Source: a candidate division KSB1 bacterium (lineage in GTDB: Bacteria > Zhuqueibacterota > Zhuqueibacteria > Zhuqueibacterales > Zhuqueibacteraceae). From it: a DNA stretch of 57,387 nt. The notes beneath the pieces are model-generated. The model saw only the letters and a program-made list of their open reading frames with translations. It was not told the DNA's origin and made no database searches. The stretch is taken from assembly GCA_034506175.1 (NCBI GenBank), contig JAPDQB010000042.1:1-57387 (forward strand), in the 5' to 3' direction. The position numbers were made by a program, and so were the translations under genes. The number at the start of each line of letters is the position of its first letter. Positions within the stretch are counted from its first letter, which is position 1. Below are positions 7,819 to 16,099 of this stretch, piece after piece.

Positions 7819-7888
7819 GCTGGTCGTTCGTTGCTCGTTTTATGGAAAAGCAACCGGCTGCCAGTTCCAAGAGCAACCAGCGACCAGC
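7819..7888. repeat. palindromic intergenic repeat
   Basis: GCTGGTCGTTCGTTGCTC (7819-7836) and GAGCAACCAGCGACCAGC (7871-7888) are inverted repeats matching at about 15 of 18 positions. A short degenerate tandem (CCAGCATCGAGCATCCAG...) continues to the tatD start codon. It fills the metG-tatD gap. Confidence 0.6.
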
Positions 7889-7909
7889 ATCGAGCATCCA
7901 GTATCCAGC

Positions 7910-8686
7910 ATGTTCATCGACACCCACGCCCATTTGCAAATTTCGCATTTTGACAGCGACCGCGAGGAAGTGATTCGACGCGCGTTCGACGCCGGCGTGG
8001 AGAAAATTATCGTCGTCTCAACGGATGTGGCGTCGAGCCGGCAGAGCTTGCAATTGGCGGAAAAGTTCTCTGGCGTCTTTGCCGCGGCCGGCATTCATCC
8101 CACCGATTGCGCCGGGGCGGCCGAGGAGGATTTTGCGATGATCGCGGAGCTGGCGCGGCATCCCAAAGCCGTCGCCATCGGCGAGATCGGGCTGGATTTT
8201 TATTGGAAAAATGTTCCGCCGGAAATTCAGCGGCGCGCTTTCGTTCGCCAGTTGCACCTGGCCAAAGAGTTGCAAAAGCCCGTCATTATACATAACCGCG
8301 ATGCTGGCGTTGCGATTCTGCAAACCTTGCAGGATGCCGGTATAACTCATCTTTCCGGTGTGTTCCATTGCTTTTCGGAGGGCGCTGATTATGCCCGCCG
8401 GGTGCTGGCGCTCGGCTGCCACATTTCTTTTACTGGGAATTTGACGTATAAAAAATCCGTTTTGCCGGAAATTGCCGGGAGCATTCCGCTGGAAAAAATC
8501 TTGCTCGAAACCGATGCGCCGTTCATGACGCCGGCGCCGCATCGCGGCAAGCGCAACGAGCCGGCTTATGCCGTTTATATCGCCGAAAAACTGGCGGCGA
8601 TCAAAAAAATCCCGGTCGCCGAAGTGGCCCGGCAAACAACGGCGAATGCCGTAGGGTTATTCGGATTACGTGAAGCCACCGCTTAA
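7910..8686 (+). CDS. tatD: TatD family metal-dependent DNase
   Basis: 258 residues of the TatD hydrolase TIM barrel. Metal-binding residues are all present: FIDTHAHL at the N-terminus, GEIGLDFYW, IHNRD, FHCFSEG and ETDAPFMTP. Family members are 3'-5' exonucleases acting on single-stranded DNA or tRNA. The ATG at 7910 begins the conserved FIDTHAH motif. The 3' end overlaps rsmA by 17 bases, so the two are coupled, as in the Firmicute cluster. Confidence 0.93.
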   Translation: MFIDTHAHLQISHFDSDREEVIRRAFDAGVEKIIVVSTDVASSRQSLQLAEKFSGVFAAAGIHPTDCAGAAEEDFAMIAELARHPKAVAIGEIGLDFYWKNVPPEIQRRAFVRQLHLAKELQKPVIIHNRDAGVAILQTLQDAGITHLSGVFHCFSEGADYARRVLALGCHISFTGNLTYKKSVLPEIAGSIPLEKILLETDAPFMTPAPHRGKRNEPAYAVYIAEKLAAIKKIPVAEVARQTTANAVGLFGLREATA

Positions 8687-9506
8687 GTTTTCACCGAAAA
8701 AATCCCTCGGGCAAAATTTTCTCATCGACGAGAACATTGCCCGCAAGATCGTGCAGTTCTTGGCGCCGCAGCCGGACGACTACATCGTTGAAATCGGTCC
8801 GGGCTTCGGCGTTTTGACCAAATACCTCGTGCCGAGCGGCTGCCGCTACCTCGGCATCGAGATCGATCAGCGGCTCGTTCCGCTTTTGCAAAAGGAATAT
8901 GCGGCTTTCCCGCGCGCGGAAATTTTGCACGCCGATTTCCGCAAAGTGAATCTCGCCGAGTGGGCGGAGGGAACAAAGCTGCGGCTCGTCGGCAATATTC
9001 CGTATCACATCACCAGCAGCCTGGTTTTTGCGGCGTTTGCGCAAAATAATATTTTGCGCGACATGGTGTTGACGGTGCAAAAAGAGGTCGCCGCGCGAAT
9101 TGTGGCCGATCCGCAAACCGGCGGCAAGGATTACGGCATTCTTTCGGTGATCAGCCAAACGTTCGCACAAACTGAAATTCTTTTTACCATGTCGAAACAC
9201 GTTTTTCGGCCCCGGCCCGAGGTCGATTCCGCCGTTGTGCGCTGGACATTTCAGCCGCCGCCGGAAAATCTTGTGGACGCGGATTTTTTCGTGCGGATGG
9301 TGAAAGCCATTTTCGGGCAGCGCCGAAAAACTTTGCGTCGCAGCCTCTCGGCATTTTTAGGCCGTGAAATTTCCGTTGCGACGCCAGTCGATTTGCAGCG
9401 CCGTCCGGAAAATCTCTCGATTCGCGAGCTGATTCAATTGGCCAATGCATTGCTTACAGGACAAGACCACAATGGAAGAACTGGATCGCCAGGAAATTCT
9501 CGATGA
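8670..9506 (+). CDS. rsmA: 16S rRNA dimethyladenosine transferase
   Basis: A 278-residue SAM-dependent methyltransferase (KsgA) that dimethylates two adjacent adenosines in helix 45 of 16S rRNA. Visible motifs are KKSLGQNFLID at the N-terminus, the SAM-binding EIGPGFGVLT (about 41-50) and the catalytic NIPYHIT (about 109-115). A GTG start at 8670 lies inside tatD. The last 11 codons overlap mgtE in another frame, which suggests translational coupling. Confidence 0.95.
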   Translation: MKPPLKFSPKKSLGQNFLIDENIARKIVQFLAPQPDDYIVEIGPGFGVLTKYLVPSGCRYLGIEIDQRLVPLLQKEYAAFPRAEILHADFRKVNLAEWAEGTKLRLVGNIPYHITSSLVFAAFAQNNILRDMVLTVQKEVAARIVADPQTGGKDYGILSVISQTFAQTEILFTMSKHVFRPRPEVDSAVVRWTFQPPPENLVDADFFVRMVKAIFGQRRKTLRRSLSAFLGREISVATPVDLQRRPENLSIRELIQLANALLTGQDHNGRTGSPGNSR

Positions 9507-10827
9507 CGTGAGCTATCTCATCGAGGCCAAACAAGCGCCCAAATTGCGCGCCACTATGCTCGACGCCTATCCGGCGGATATTGCCGATTTGCTCAAGCAC
9601 ATGGACGACGAGCATCGCCGATATTTATTTGACGCGCTTGATTTGCGCACGGCTGCCGACGCCATCCTTGAAGTCGACGAATCAACGCGCCGCGAATTGA
9701 TCGAAGCCTGGAACGAAAAACGGCTTGCCGGTTTGGTGCGCGAGATGAATTCGGATGACGCCACCGATTTCATCAGCGAATTGCCGCCGGAGCAGGCAGC
9801 AAAAGTTCTCAAGCTCATCGCGCCGGAAGAATCCGCCGAAGTGCGCCAGTTGTTGGCGCATGAAGAAGACACCGCCGGCGGCATTATGGCGCTGGAGTTG
9901 GTGGCAATGCCGCAGGACGGCACGGTTGAAGAAGCGATCGACGAAATTCGCAAAAAGGCGGACGAAATCGAGACCATCAATCATGTCTACGTGATCGACG
10001 AGAATCGCCGCCTGGTCGGCATCGTGCCCTTGAAAAAACTTCTCCTGGCCGAAGCCTATACGCCTCTCAGCGCCATCATGAATCGCGACGTGATCTCCGT
10101 TCCGGTCGGAACCGATCAGGAGGAAGTCGCCAAGCTGGCGCGGAAATATGATTTGCTGAGCGTGCCGGTGGTCGATGCGCACGGCCGCCTCGCGGGCCGC
10201 ATCACTTACGACGATATTGTTGACGTCATTCAGGAAGAAGCGGAAGAAGACCTCTCGCGCGTGGCCGGCGTGACGGAAGACGAGGAGCCGCGTGAAAGCT
10301 CGATCTTTCGCATTTCACGCATCCGTTTGCCGTGGCTGATCATTGGCTTGTTTGGAGAGATCATCGCCGCCACGGTGCTGAGCAATTACTCCAGCGCCTT
10401 GGAAAAAATTATTGCGCTGGTTTTTTTCATCCCGGTCATTACCGCGATGGGCGGCAACGCCGGCATTCAGGCCTCGGCGATTGTCGTGCGCGGCCTCGCC
10501 ACGGGTGAAATCAATCTCAACGACACGTTGCGCCGGCTCGGCAAGGAAATTCGCGTCGCCATTTTGAACGGCCTGTTATGCGGCCTGGTCATCTTTTTGG
10601 TGGTGAGTTTTGGCTGGAAAAATCCCGGCATGGGCTTGTTGATCGGCACGAGCTTGATGGTGGTGATCATGTCCGCCTCGGTCATCGGTGGCACCGTGCC
10701 GCTGGCGTTAAAACGTTTCAATGTCGATCCGGCGATTGCCATCGGGCCGTTTATCACCATTTCCAATGATATTCTCGGCTTGTTGATTTACATGTGGATC
10801 GCGATGGCATTTTTGCAGTATTTATAA
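9472..10827 (+). CDS. mgtE: magnesium transporter MgtE
   Basis: 451 residues with the MgtE architecture: N-terminal superhelical domain (about 20-130, ISELPPEQAAKVLKLI), two CBS domains (about 135-255), a plug helix and about five transmembrane helices from residue 285. Conserved features include GMGLLIGT and a late pore helix with NDILGLLIY. It is a Mg2+-gated Mg2+ channel of the inner membrane. The ATG at 9472, inside the rsmA tail, has AGGA ten bases upstream and begins the conserved sequence; an upstream in-frame Met at 9445 looks spurious. Confidence 0.93.
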   Translation: MEELDRQEILDDVSYLIEAKQAPKLRATMLDAYPADIADLLKHMDDEHRRYLFDALDLRTAADAILEVDESTRRELIEAWNEKRLAGLVREMNSDDATDFISELPPEQAAKVLKLIAPEESAEVRQLLAHEEDTAGGIMALELVAMPQDGTVEEAIDEIRKKADEIETINHVYVIDENRRLVGIVPLKKLLLAEAYTPLSAIMNRDVISVPVGTDQEEVAKLARKYDLLSVPVVDAHGRLAGRITYDDIVDVIQEEAEEDLSRVAGVTEDEEPRESSIFRISRIRLPWLIIGLFGEIIAATVLSNYSSALEKIIALVFFIPVITAMGGNAGIQASAIVVRGLATGEINLNDTLRRLGKEIRVAILNGLLCGLVIFLVVSFGWKNPGMGLLIGTSLMVVIMSASVIGGTVPLALKRFNVDPAIAIGPFITISNDILGLLIYMWIAMAFLQYL

Positions 10828-10848
10828 ATCTTCTCTCCTGGCAATGCG

Positions 10849-11631
10849 ATGGCACTCCTCAAAGCCGAAGGCATCGTTGTCCGGACGATGAACATGGGTG
10901 AGACCAGCAAGCTGGTGACATTCTTCAGCCGCGAGCTGGGAATTCTCAAGTTTGTCGCCAAGGGCGTGCGCTCGAGCAAAAGCCGCATGGGTGCCGCGCT
11001 GGAACCGCTTACCCTTTCACGGATCGTTTATTACCACAAGGAAAATCGCGATCTGCAATTTTTGAGTCAAGCCGATCTCGTTGAATTTTTTCCCAATTTA
11101 ACGGCTGATGCGGAAAAATGGGGCTATGCCAATGCCTGCGCCGAATTGATTACACGCGCCCAAACCAGCCCGGAAGCCACGTCAAAACTTTATCCGATTT
11201 TGCTCAACACCCTGCGGGCGATGAACGAGCCCGCGATAGAGGGGCGAGTTTGCTTTTGGGGATTTCAAATGAAATTCGTCGGCGTGCTCGGCCTCGCCCC
11301 GAGTTTGCGGCGCTGCTCGAGCTGCGGAACCGCCGGCTCACCCAATCGCATTTATCAATTCGATTTCTCCCGCGGCGGCTTTTTTTGCGACAAATGCTCG
11401 TTGAATCCCGGGCTTCACAAAATCTCGGGCGAAACATTGCAGGCGCTGTCGGATTTTCAAGCTTTGCCCGCCGAAAAATTCGTACAGTATAAAATTTCGC
11501 CTGCCGCCGCCCGTGAAATCGAAAATTTTTTCCGCGGCTATTTGGCGTTTCATTTGGAGGAAATCGGCAAGCTGACGTCGCTTAAATTTGTCCATAAAAT
11601 TGCATCGCAAAAAATCTCCTCGGCCAAATAA
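10849..11631 (+). CDS. recO: DNA repair protein RecO
   Basis: 260 residues with an N-terminal OB fold (KAEGIVVRTMNMGETSKLV), a helical domain and a zinc-binding segment (CSSCG...CDKC). RecO works with RecR (encoded at 21088) to displace SSB and load RecA at gaps. The protein starts 21 bases after mgtE and probably shares its transcript. Length and start agree with the family. Confidence 0.92.
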   Translation: MALLKAEGIVVRTMNMGETSKLVTFFSRELGILKFVAKGVRSSKSRMGAALEPLTLSRIVYYHKENRDLQFLSQADLVEFFPNLTADAEKWGYANACAELITRAQTSPEATSKLYPILLNTLRAMNEPAIEGRVCFWGFQMKFVGVLGLAPSLRRCSSCGTAGSPNRIYQFDFSRGGFFCDKCSLNPGLHKISGETLQALSDFQALPAEKFVQYKISPAAAREIENFFRGYLAFHLEEIGKLTSLKFVHKIASQKISSAK

Positions 11632-11708
11632 AATCATTGATTTCTCCAGCTTTTAGCCGTAATTTCAAAAGAGCTTGTTTGCTTTTTGTTTTAAACTGAG
11701 TATATTTG

Positions 11709-11979
11709 ATGTGGCCGGCATGGTGGGATGGGGAATGGGAATTCAGCTCGCAGGTCGAAAGACGCATGATCGACCACGATTTAACGGAGATTGATTTGCG
11801 AGAAATGTACGATCGCACGAGATGATCGAAAGAACGACGTTCCTGGCCGGCGGGTGATTGAGAAAAGATAGTGTCGTCGAAAATGGGAGGCCGTTGTCGA
11901 GCCCGATTTTAACGACCGGAAAGCAGCGATCATAACCGCTTACAAATTTTGTCAGTTTGATTTAAAGCATCCTCGTTAG
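11709..11979 (+). pseudogene. decayed DUF4258-like gene
   Basis: An ATG at 11709 opens 38 codons (MWPAWWDGEWEFSSQVERR ... LTEIDLREMYD) that then hit TGA at 11823. Shifting the frame gives NDVPGRRVIEKR, an in-frame TAG, then RRKWEAVVEPDFNDRKAAII and TAYKF ending at a TAG at 11977. Together these reconstruct one small protein of the type I know as DUF4258-like (RMxDR...FxEVDL...RWxVxVEPD...ITAY). One frameshift near 11823 and one nonsense codon make it non-functional. The rest of the recO-glyQS gap holds nothing I recognise. Confidence 0.6.
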
Positions 11980-12034
11980 ATGTTAAATATTTTGAACAGC
12001 ACAATATTCATGTGAAGTCATAATAGGAGTTCCC

Positions 12035-13372
12035 ATGGCAGAAATCGAAAAACTGATGGATAAGCTGGTGTCGCTCTGCAAGCGTCGCGGATTTATTTTT
12101 CCGTCCAGCGAAATTTATGGCGGCTTGAACAGTTGCTACGATTACGGCCCGCTCGGCGTCGAATTGAAGCGCAACGTGAAAGAATACTGGTGGAAAGCGA
12201 TGGTGCAAACGCGCGACGACATCGAGGGCCTCGACGCCTCCATTCTCATGCACCCGCGCGTGTGGGAAGCCAGCGGCCACGTGGCGAATTTCACCGATCC
12301 GATGGTCGATTGCAAGGTTTGCAAAGCCCGCTTTCGCGCGGATGAAATCAAGCCGGAGAAAGCCGGACAATGCCCGCGCTGCGGCAACAAAGATTCGCTC
12401 ACCGAAGCGCGGCTGTTCAATCTCATGTTCAAAACGTTTATGGGGCCGGTGGAAGACGCGGCAAATATCGTTTACCTGCGGCCAGAAACGGCGCAGGGCA
12501 TTTATGTGAACGTTTATAACGTCATGCAGGCCTCGCGCCAAAAAATTCCCTTTGGCATCGCGCAAATCGGCAAGGCCTTCCGCAACGAGATCACGCCGGG
12601 CAATTTCACCTTCCGCACGCGTGAATTCGAGCAGATGGAGATGCAGTTTTTCGTCAAACCGGGCACGGACATGGAATGGTTTGAGTATTGGAAAGCCCAG
12701 CGCATCGCGTGGTATGACGGCCTGGGCATTCGCAAAACGAAGCTGCAATTCCATCAGCATGGCCCGACCGAGCTGGCGCATTACGCCGCCGCGGCGTTCG
12801 ACATCGAATACGAATTTCCCTTTGGCTGGAAAGAACTGGAAGGCATTCACAACCGCACCGATTTCGATCTCAAGCGCCATGCGGAATACAGCGGCAAGGA
12901 TTTGAGCTATTTCGACGACGCCACACGCGAGCGCTATATTCCGTATATTATCGAAACCTCGGCGGGCTGCGACCGCACGGTGTTGACCGCGCTGATCGAC
13001 GCCTACGACGAAGACGTGATCGAAGGCGAAGCCCGCACCGTGCTGCGCCTGGCGCCGGTGATTGCGCCGATCAAAGCCGGCGTGTTTCCGCTGGTGAAAA
13101 AAGAAGGCATGCCCGAAGTGGCGGAGAAAATTTTTCACGATCTGAAGAAACACTTTCCCGTGTTTTACGACGATGGCGGCGCGATTGGCCGGCGCTATCG
13201 CCGCATGGACGAGGCTGGCACGCCGTTCGGCATCACCGTCGACGGCCAAACTTTGCAAGACCAAACCGTGACCGTGCGCGAACGCGATTCCCTCTCGCAA
13301 ACGCGCGTGGCGAGCGACAAGCTGCTGCCGTTCATTCAGGAAAAGATGGCGGGGTATAAGAGAACGGCGTGA
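12035..13372 (+). CDS. glyQS: glycyl-tRNA synthetase, alpha2 type
   Basis: A 445-residue class II synthetase of the homodimeric (Thermus/eukaryote) type, not the bacterial alpha2beta2 GlyQ/GlyS form. It begins EKLMDKLVSLCKRRGFIFPS, has a zinc segment (CKVCKARFR...CPRCGNK), motif 2 around FRNEITPGNFTFRTREF, and the C-terminal anticodon-binding domain (about 340-445). The ATG at 12035 has AGGAG upstream. No other glycyl enzyme gene is seen. Confidence 0.95.
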   Translation: MAEIEKLMDKLVSLCKRRGFIFPSSEIYGGLNSCYDYGPLGVELKRNVKEYWWKAMVQTRDDIEGLDASILMHPRVWEASGHVANFTDPMVDCKVCKARFRADEIKPEKAGQCPRCGNKDSLTEARLFNLMFKTFMGPVEDAANIVYLRPETAQGIYVNVYNVMQASRQKIPFGIAQIGKAFRNEITPGNFTFRTREFEQMEMQFFVKPGTDMEWFEYWKAQRIAWYDGLGIRKTKLQFHQHGPTELAHYAAAAFDIEYEFPFGWKELEGIHNRTDFDLKRHAEYSGKDLSYFDDATRERYIPYIIETSAGCDRTVLTALIDAYDEDVIEGEARTVLRLAPVIAPIKAGVFPLVKKEGMPEVAEKIFHDLKKHFPVFYDDGGAIGRRYRRMDEAGTPFGITVDGQTLQDQTVTVRERDSLSQTRVASDKLLPFIQEKMAGYKRTA

Positions 13373-13437
13373 TGGCTTATTGGCTTGAAGCATTTTAGTT
13401 GAAATTATTGAAGCGATCCCCATAATGAGGTTTTAGC

Positions 13438-13644
13438 ATGGTAAGACAATTTATACTTGAATACTGGATGGACGATGGCTGGTATGTCGGCCGGCTGAAA
13501 GAAGTCCCGGGCGTATTTAGCCAAGGGGAAACATTAGAGGAATTAGAAGAAAATATCAGGGATGCCTATCAGCTCATGATGGCCGATGCCAAAATATCGG
13601 TTCGCAAGGGTAGTCGTACAAAAAAACTGGCGGTGGAAGTGTGA
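13438..13644 (+). CDS. hicB: HicB family antitoxin
   Basis: A 68-residue HicB-fold protein with the typical DGWYVGRLKEVPGVFSQGE core and LEELEENIRDAYQLMM helix. It lacks a large C-terminal DNA-binding domain but ends in a basic stretch. It overlaps hicA by four bases (GTGA). In this arrangement the antitoxin gene is first, opposite to the E. coli hicAB order but common in HicB-first modules. The pair sits between glyQS and a membrane protein gene. Confidence 0.88.
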   Translation: MVRQFILEYWMDDGWYVGRLKEVPGVFSQGETLEELEENIRDAYQLMMADAKISVRKGSRTKKLAVEV

Positions 13645-13823
13645 AACGCCGTGATTTTATCCGGGAATTAGTCCGAGCAGGATGTTATTTGAAAAGACAC
13701 AGAAAGCGGCATGATATTTACGCCAACCCCAAAACTGGAAAAAGCGCTCCTGTTCCGCGTCATGCCGAGATCAAAGACAGCCTCTGTGATGTAATCAGAG
13801 AGCAGCTTGAACTTGCCCAATAA
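13641..13823 (+). CDS. hicA: HicA family mRNA interferase toxin
   Basis: 60 residues: KRRDFIRELVRAGCYLKRHR, then HDIYANPKTGKSAPVPRHAEIK and a final helix. This is the dsRBD-like fold of HicA with the conserved His in the DIYANP strand region and the PVPRH segment. The GTG start overlaps the hicB stop. HicA cleaves mRNA when free of HicB. Both genes look intact. Confidence 0.88.
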   Translation: MKRRDFIRELVRAGCYLKRHRKRHDIYANPKTGKSAPVPRHAEIKDSLCDVIREQLELAQ

Positions 13824-13851
13824 ATATTTTACCTGCGGAGGAGGAAGGTTC

Positions 13852-14352
13852 ATGAGTCCAACCAAAGTCAAAATGCGCCAGGTCGTCGATTGGCGCGCGG
13901 CGATCTGGGCCGGCGTGATCAGCGGCCTGGTTTTTTTGATGTTCAACATGCTGTTGACGAAAGTTTACGTCGGCAGCCCGTGGGTGAGCGTTCGCCTCGT
14001 TGCCTCGATCGTGATGGGAACACGTGCCTTGCCGCCGCCCGCTGGTTTTGATGCCGGCATTTTTGTTGTCGCGCTTCTCGTTCATTTTCCGCTCTCCATT
14101 GCCTTTGCCAGCCTCATCGCCGCCATTCTTCATCGTTGGGGATTGCTGGTCGGCATCCTCGGTGGCGCGTTGTTCGGCCTCGCCCTGTATGCAATCAATT
14201 TCTACACCTTGACATTTTTATTCCCGTGGTTTTTCCCGATGCGCAGTTGGATTATGGCTTTGAGCCATGTTGTCTTCGGCGCCTGTGCCGGCGGCATTTA
14301 CGAGGGTTTGGAAGTAGAAAAGTTTGTTCCAGTCGAGCAAATTACTACATAG
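13852..14352 (+). CDS. four-helix integral membrane protein, unknown function
   Basis: 166 residues with about four hydrophobic helices: residues 18-40 (IWAGVISGLVFLMFNMLL), 68-92, 95-120 (GILGGALFGLALYAINF) and 132-150 (ALSHVVFGACAGGIYEGL). A cytoplasmic basic N-terminus precedes the first. GGAGGAAGG lies ahead of the ATG at 13852. The family is not recognised with confidence; there is no catalytic motif. It ends in TAG, which shows that TAG is a normal stop in this genome. Confidence 0.75.
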   Translation: MSPTKVKMRQVVDWRAAIWAGVISGLVFLMFNMLLTKVYVGSPWVSVRLVASIVMGTRALPPPAGFDAGIFVVALLVHFPLSIAFASLIAAILHRWGLLVGILGGALFGLALYAINFYTLTFLFPWFFPMRSWIMALSHVVFGACAGGIYEGLEVEKFVPVEQITT

Positions 14353-14437
14353 AATGTCTTGCCGAATTTGTCATGTTTAACTGCTCTGCTTCATGCCTTC
14401 GACATTAAAAATGATAACAAGAAAAAGGGAGCCTTTC

Positions 14438-15328
14438 ATGGATGGACAAGATTTTCCACGGATGCAATTTGGCCGGCAGACTTTCGGCCAGCGCGCTTAT
14501 CCCTCGCCGGGGCGTCGCGGCTGTGGTGGCGCGCGTTTGCTCATCGGTCTCGCCATGGCGGGATTTGCGCTGATTTCTTATTTTGGCTCCAGCGTTTATA
14601 ATCCGATTACCGGCGAGAAGCAACACATCAACATCACTGAACAGCAGGAAATCGCGCTCGGTTTGCAATCTGCGCCGGAGCTGGCGCAACAGTTCGGCGG
14701 TTTGCATCCCGATCCGCAAGCACGCGCGCGTTTCTCGGCGGTGGGTGAGCGCATCGTCGCCAACAGTGCCGCCTCGCAATCGCAATACCCGTTTCAATTT
14801 CATCTCTTAGGCGACCGCCAAACCGTGAATGCCTTTGCGCTGCCGGGCGGGCAGGTTTTCATCACCGATGCGCTTTACAGCCGGCTGCAAACCGAGGGAC
14901 AATTGGCCGGCGTTTTGGGTCATGAAATCGGGCATGTGATTGCCCGCCACAGCGCCGAGCACATTGCCAAATAGCAGCTCACGCAAGGCCTCACCGGCGC
15001 CGTGATCTTGTCGACCTATGATCCCAGCGATCCGAGCAGCCAGCGCACGGCGCAAATTGCGATGGTGATCGGGCAGTTGGTCAATATGAAATTCGGGCGG
15101 GAGGACGAGCTGGAATCCGATCGTCTCGGCGTGCGGTTCATGAGCGAAGCCGGCTACGACCCGCGGGCGATGATCGAGGTGATGCGAATTTTGGACGAAG
15201 CCAGCAGCGGCGGCCGGCCGCCGGAATTTTTCAGCACGCACCCGAATCCGGAAAACCGCATCGCGCGAATCGAAGAGGCAATTCAACAACAATTTCCCGG
15301 CGGCGTGCCGGCAGGGTTGAAGCCTTAG
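14438..15328 (+). pseudogene. M48 family metalloprotease interrupted by an in-frame TAG
   Basis: The first 178 codons encode a membrane anchor (ARLLIGLAMAGFALISYFG), the M48 N-terminal region and the zinc motif HEIGHVIARHSAEH. Codon 179 is TAG (14972-14974), where the context AK-x-QLTQGL suggests an ancestral CAG (Gln). The same frame then continues to 15328 with the third zinc ligand region (EDELESDRLGVRFM) and the C-terminal PEFFSTHPNPENRI motif. A product ending at the TAG would lack the third zinc ligand Glu. This is a single-base nonsense mutation, a sequencing error, or a read-through case; the first two are likelier. Confidence 0.8.
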
Positions 15329-15336
15329 TCGTATAA

Positions 15337-15435
15337 CGTGAAACGTGTAACGATCTGAAAGAAAGTGATTTTTGAAATAAAGAAGATTGCTGTTATAAAC
15401 CAGGTGCTGATGAAAAGTCCGTTACACGTTACACG
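15337..15435. repeat. inverted repeat flanking a short spacer
   Basis: CGTGAAACGTGTAACG (15337-15352) and CGTTACACGTTACACG (15420-15435) are inverted at 15 of 16 positions. They lie between the M48 gene and the cupin gene. Related AACGTAAAACGTA-like strings occur just after the cupin gene (15834-15855) and before the sigma-54 regulator at 37366-37390. Confidence 0.55.
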
Positions 15436-15472
15436 AAAAAATGCACGGTTTTCATTTGATAAGGAAATTGCC

Positions 15473-15832
15473 ATGCTCATCAAACACGAAAAGGACTGCC
15501 AGGAAATCATTGCCAACGACGGCTGCCGGTTGCGGGAGCTGCTGCACCCCGATCGCGACCGCGCCGATATTTCTTACTCGCTGGCGATGGCGTATGTCGA
15601 TCCCGGCAAATCGACTTATCCGCATTATCTGAAGCAAACCGAAGTTTATTTCATCATGCAAGGCATTGGCCGTATGCACATTGAGGGCGAAACCCAGGAA
15701 GTGAATGAAGACGACGTTGTCGTCATTCCCCGGGAAAAAAAGCAGTGGATCGAGAACATCGGCCAAAACGTGCTGGTGTTCGCGGCGATTGTGAGTCCGC
15801 CGTGGCGGGCGGAGGATGATGTGAGAATTTAA
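15473..15832 (+). CDS. cupin domain protein
   Basis: 119 residues forming a single small beta-barrel. The cupin motif 1 region reads HYLKQTEVYFIMQGIGRMHI, with His, Glu and the conserved Gly. Motif 2 reads DDVVVIPREKKQWIENIG, with Gln-Trp where the metal-binding His usually lies, so metal binding may be altered. Substrate is unknown; small cupins of this shape often bind sugars or act as mannose-6-phosphate isomerase-like proteins. The ATG at 15473 has AAGGA upstream; the in-frame Met at 15365 lies within an inverted repeat. Confidence 0.82.
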   Translation: MLIKHEKDCQEIIANDGCRLRELLHPDRDRADISYSLAMAYVDPGKSTYPHYLKQTEVYFIMQGIGRMHIEGETQEVNEDDVVVIPREKKQWIENIGQNVLVFAAIVSPPWRAEDDVRI

Positions 15833-15838
15833 AACGTA

Positions 15839-16074
15839 ATGCGTAAAACGTATGCTAAAATGGAATGGCTGGGCATGGCCATGATTCATATCATTCGCGC
15901 GCCGGTAACGCCGGAGCAGATCGCCGAAATGCGGCAGGTGTTTGATTTTTTTTATAAAATGAAAATGCAACCGATGATTGGCGCGCCGAAATCAACGCCG
16001 CCTGCGAGCGGTGGGCGAATCGTATTCTCGAACTTTTCGGCCTGTTAAAAGCCGGTCGAAGCGGTGTCGTTTAA
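15839..16074 (+). pseudogene. possible frameshifted small gene
   Basis: One frame from 15839 (best start perhaps 15875-15881) gives MIHIIRAPVTPEQIAEMR and VFDFF up to a run of eight T (about 15944-15952). A different frame then gives DDWRAEINAACERWANR and ILELFGLLK, ending at TAA 16072. The two halves look like one small acidic/helical protein broken near the T-run. The family is not identified. It may instead be an intact 69-residue protein ending at 16048. Confidence 0.35.
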
Positions 16075-16099
16075 AATTAAATTTGCAAGGAGGCCCGTG

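Noticed and set aside
13399..13426. Promoter TTGAAA-N16-CATAAT for hicBA
   Set aside because: It would place the transcription start at or inside the ribosome-binding site 11 bases before the hicB ATG, leaving no usable leader.
11872..14974. TAG as a recoded sense codon, suggested by in-frame TAG in the M48 gene and the DUF4258-like relic
   Set aside because: Intact genes end in TAG at 14352, 32321, 44742 and 56860, and the DUF4258-like relic also has a frameshift. Ordinary mutation explains both.
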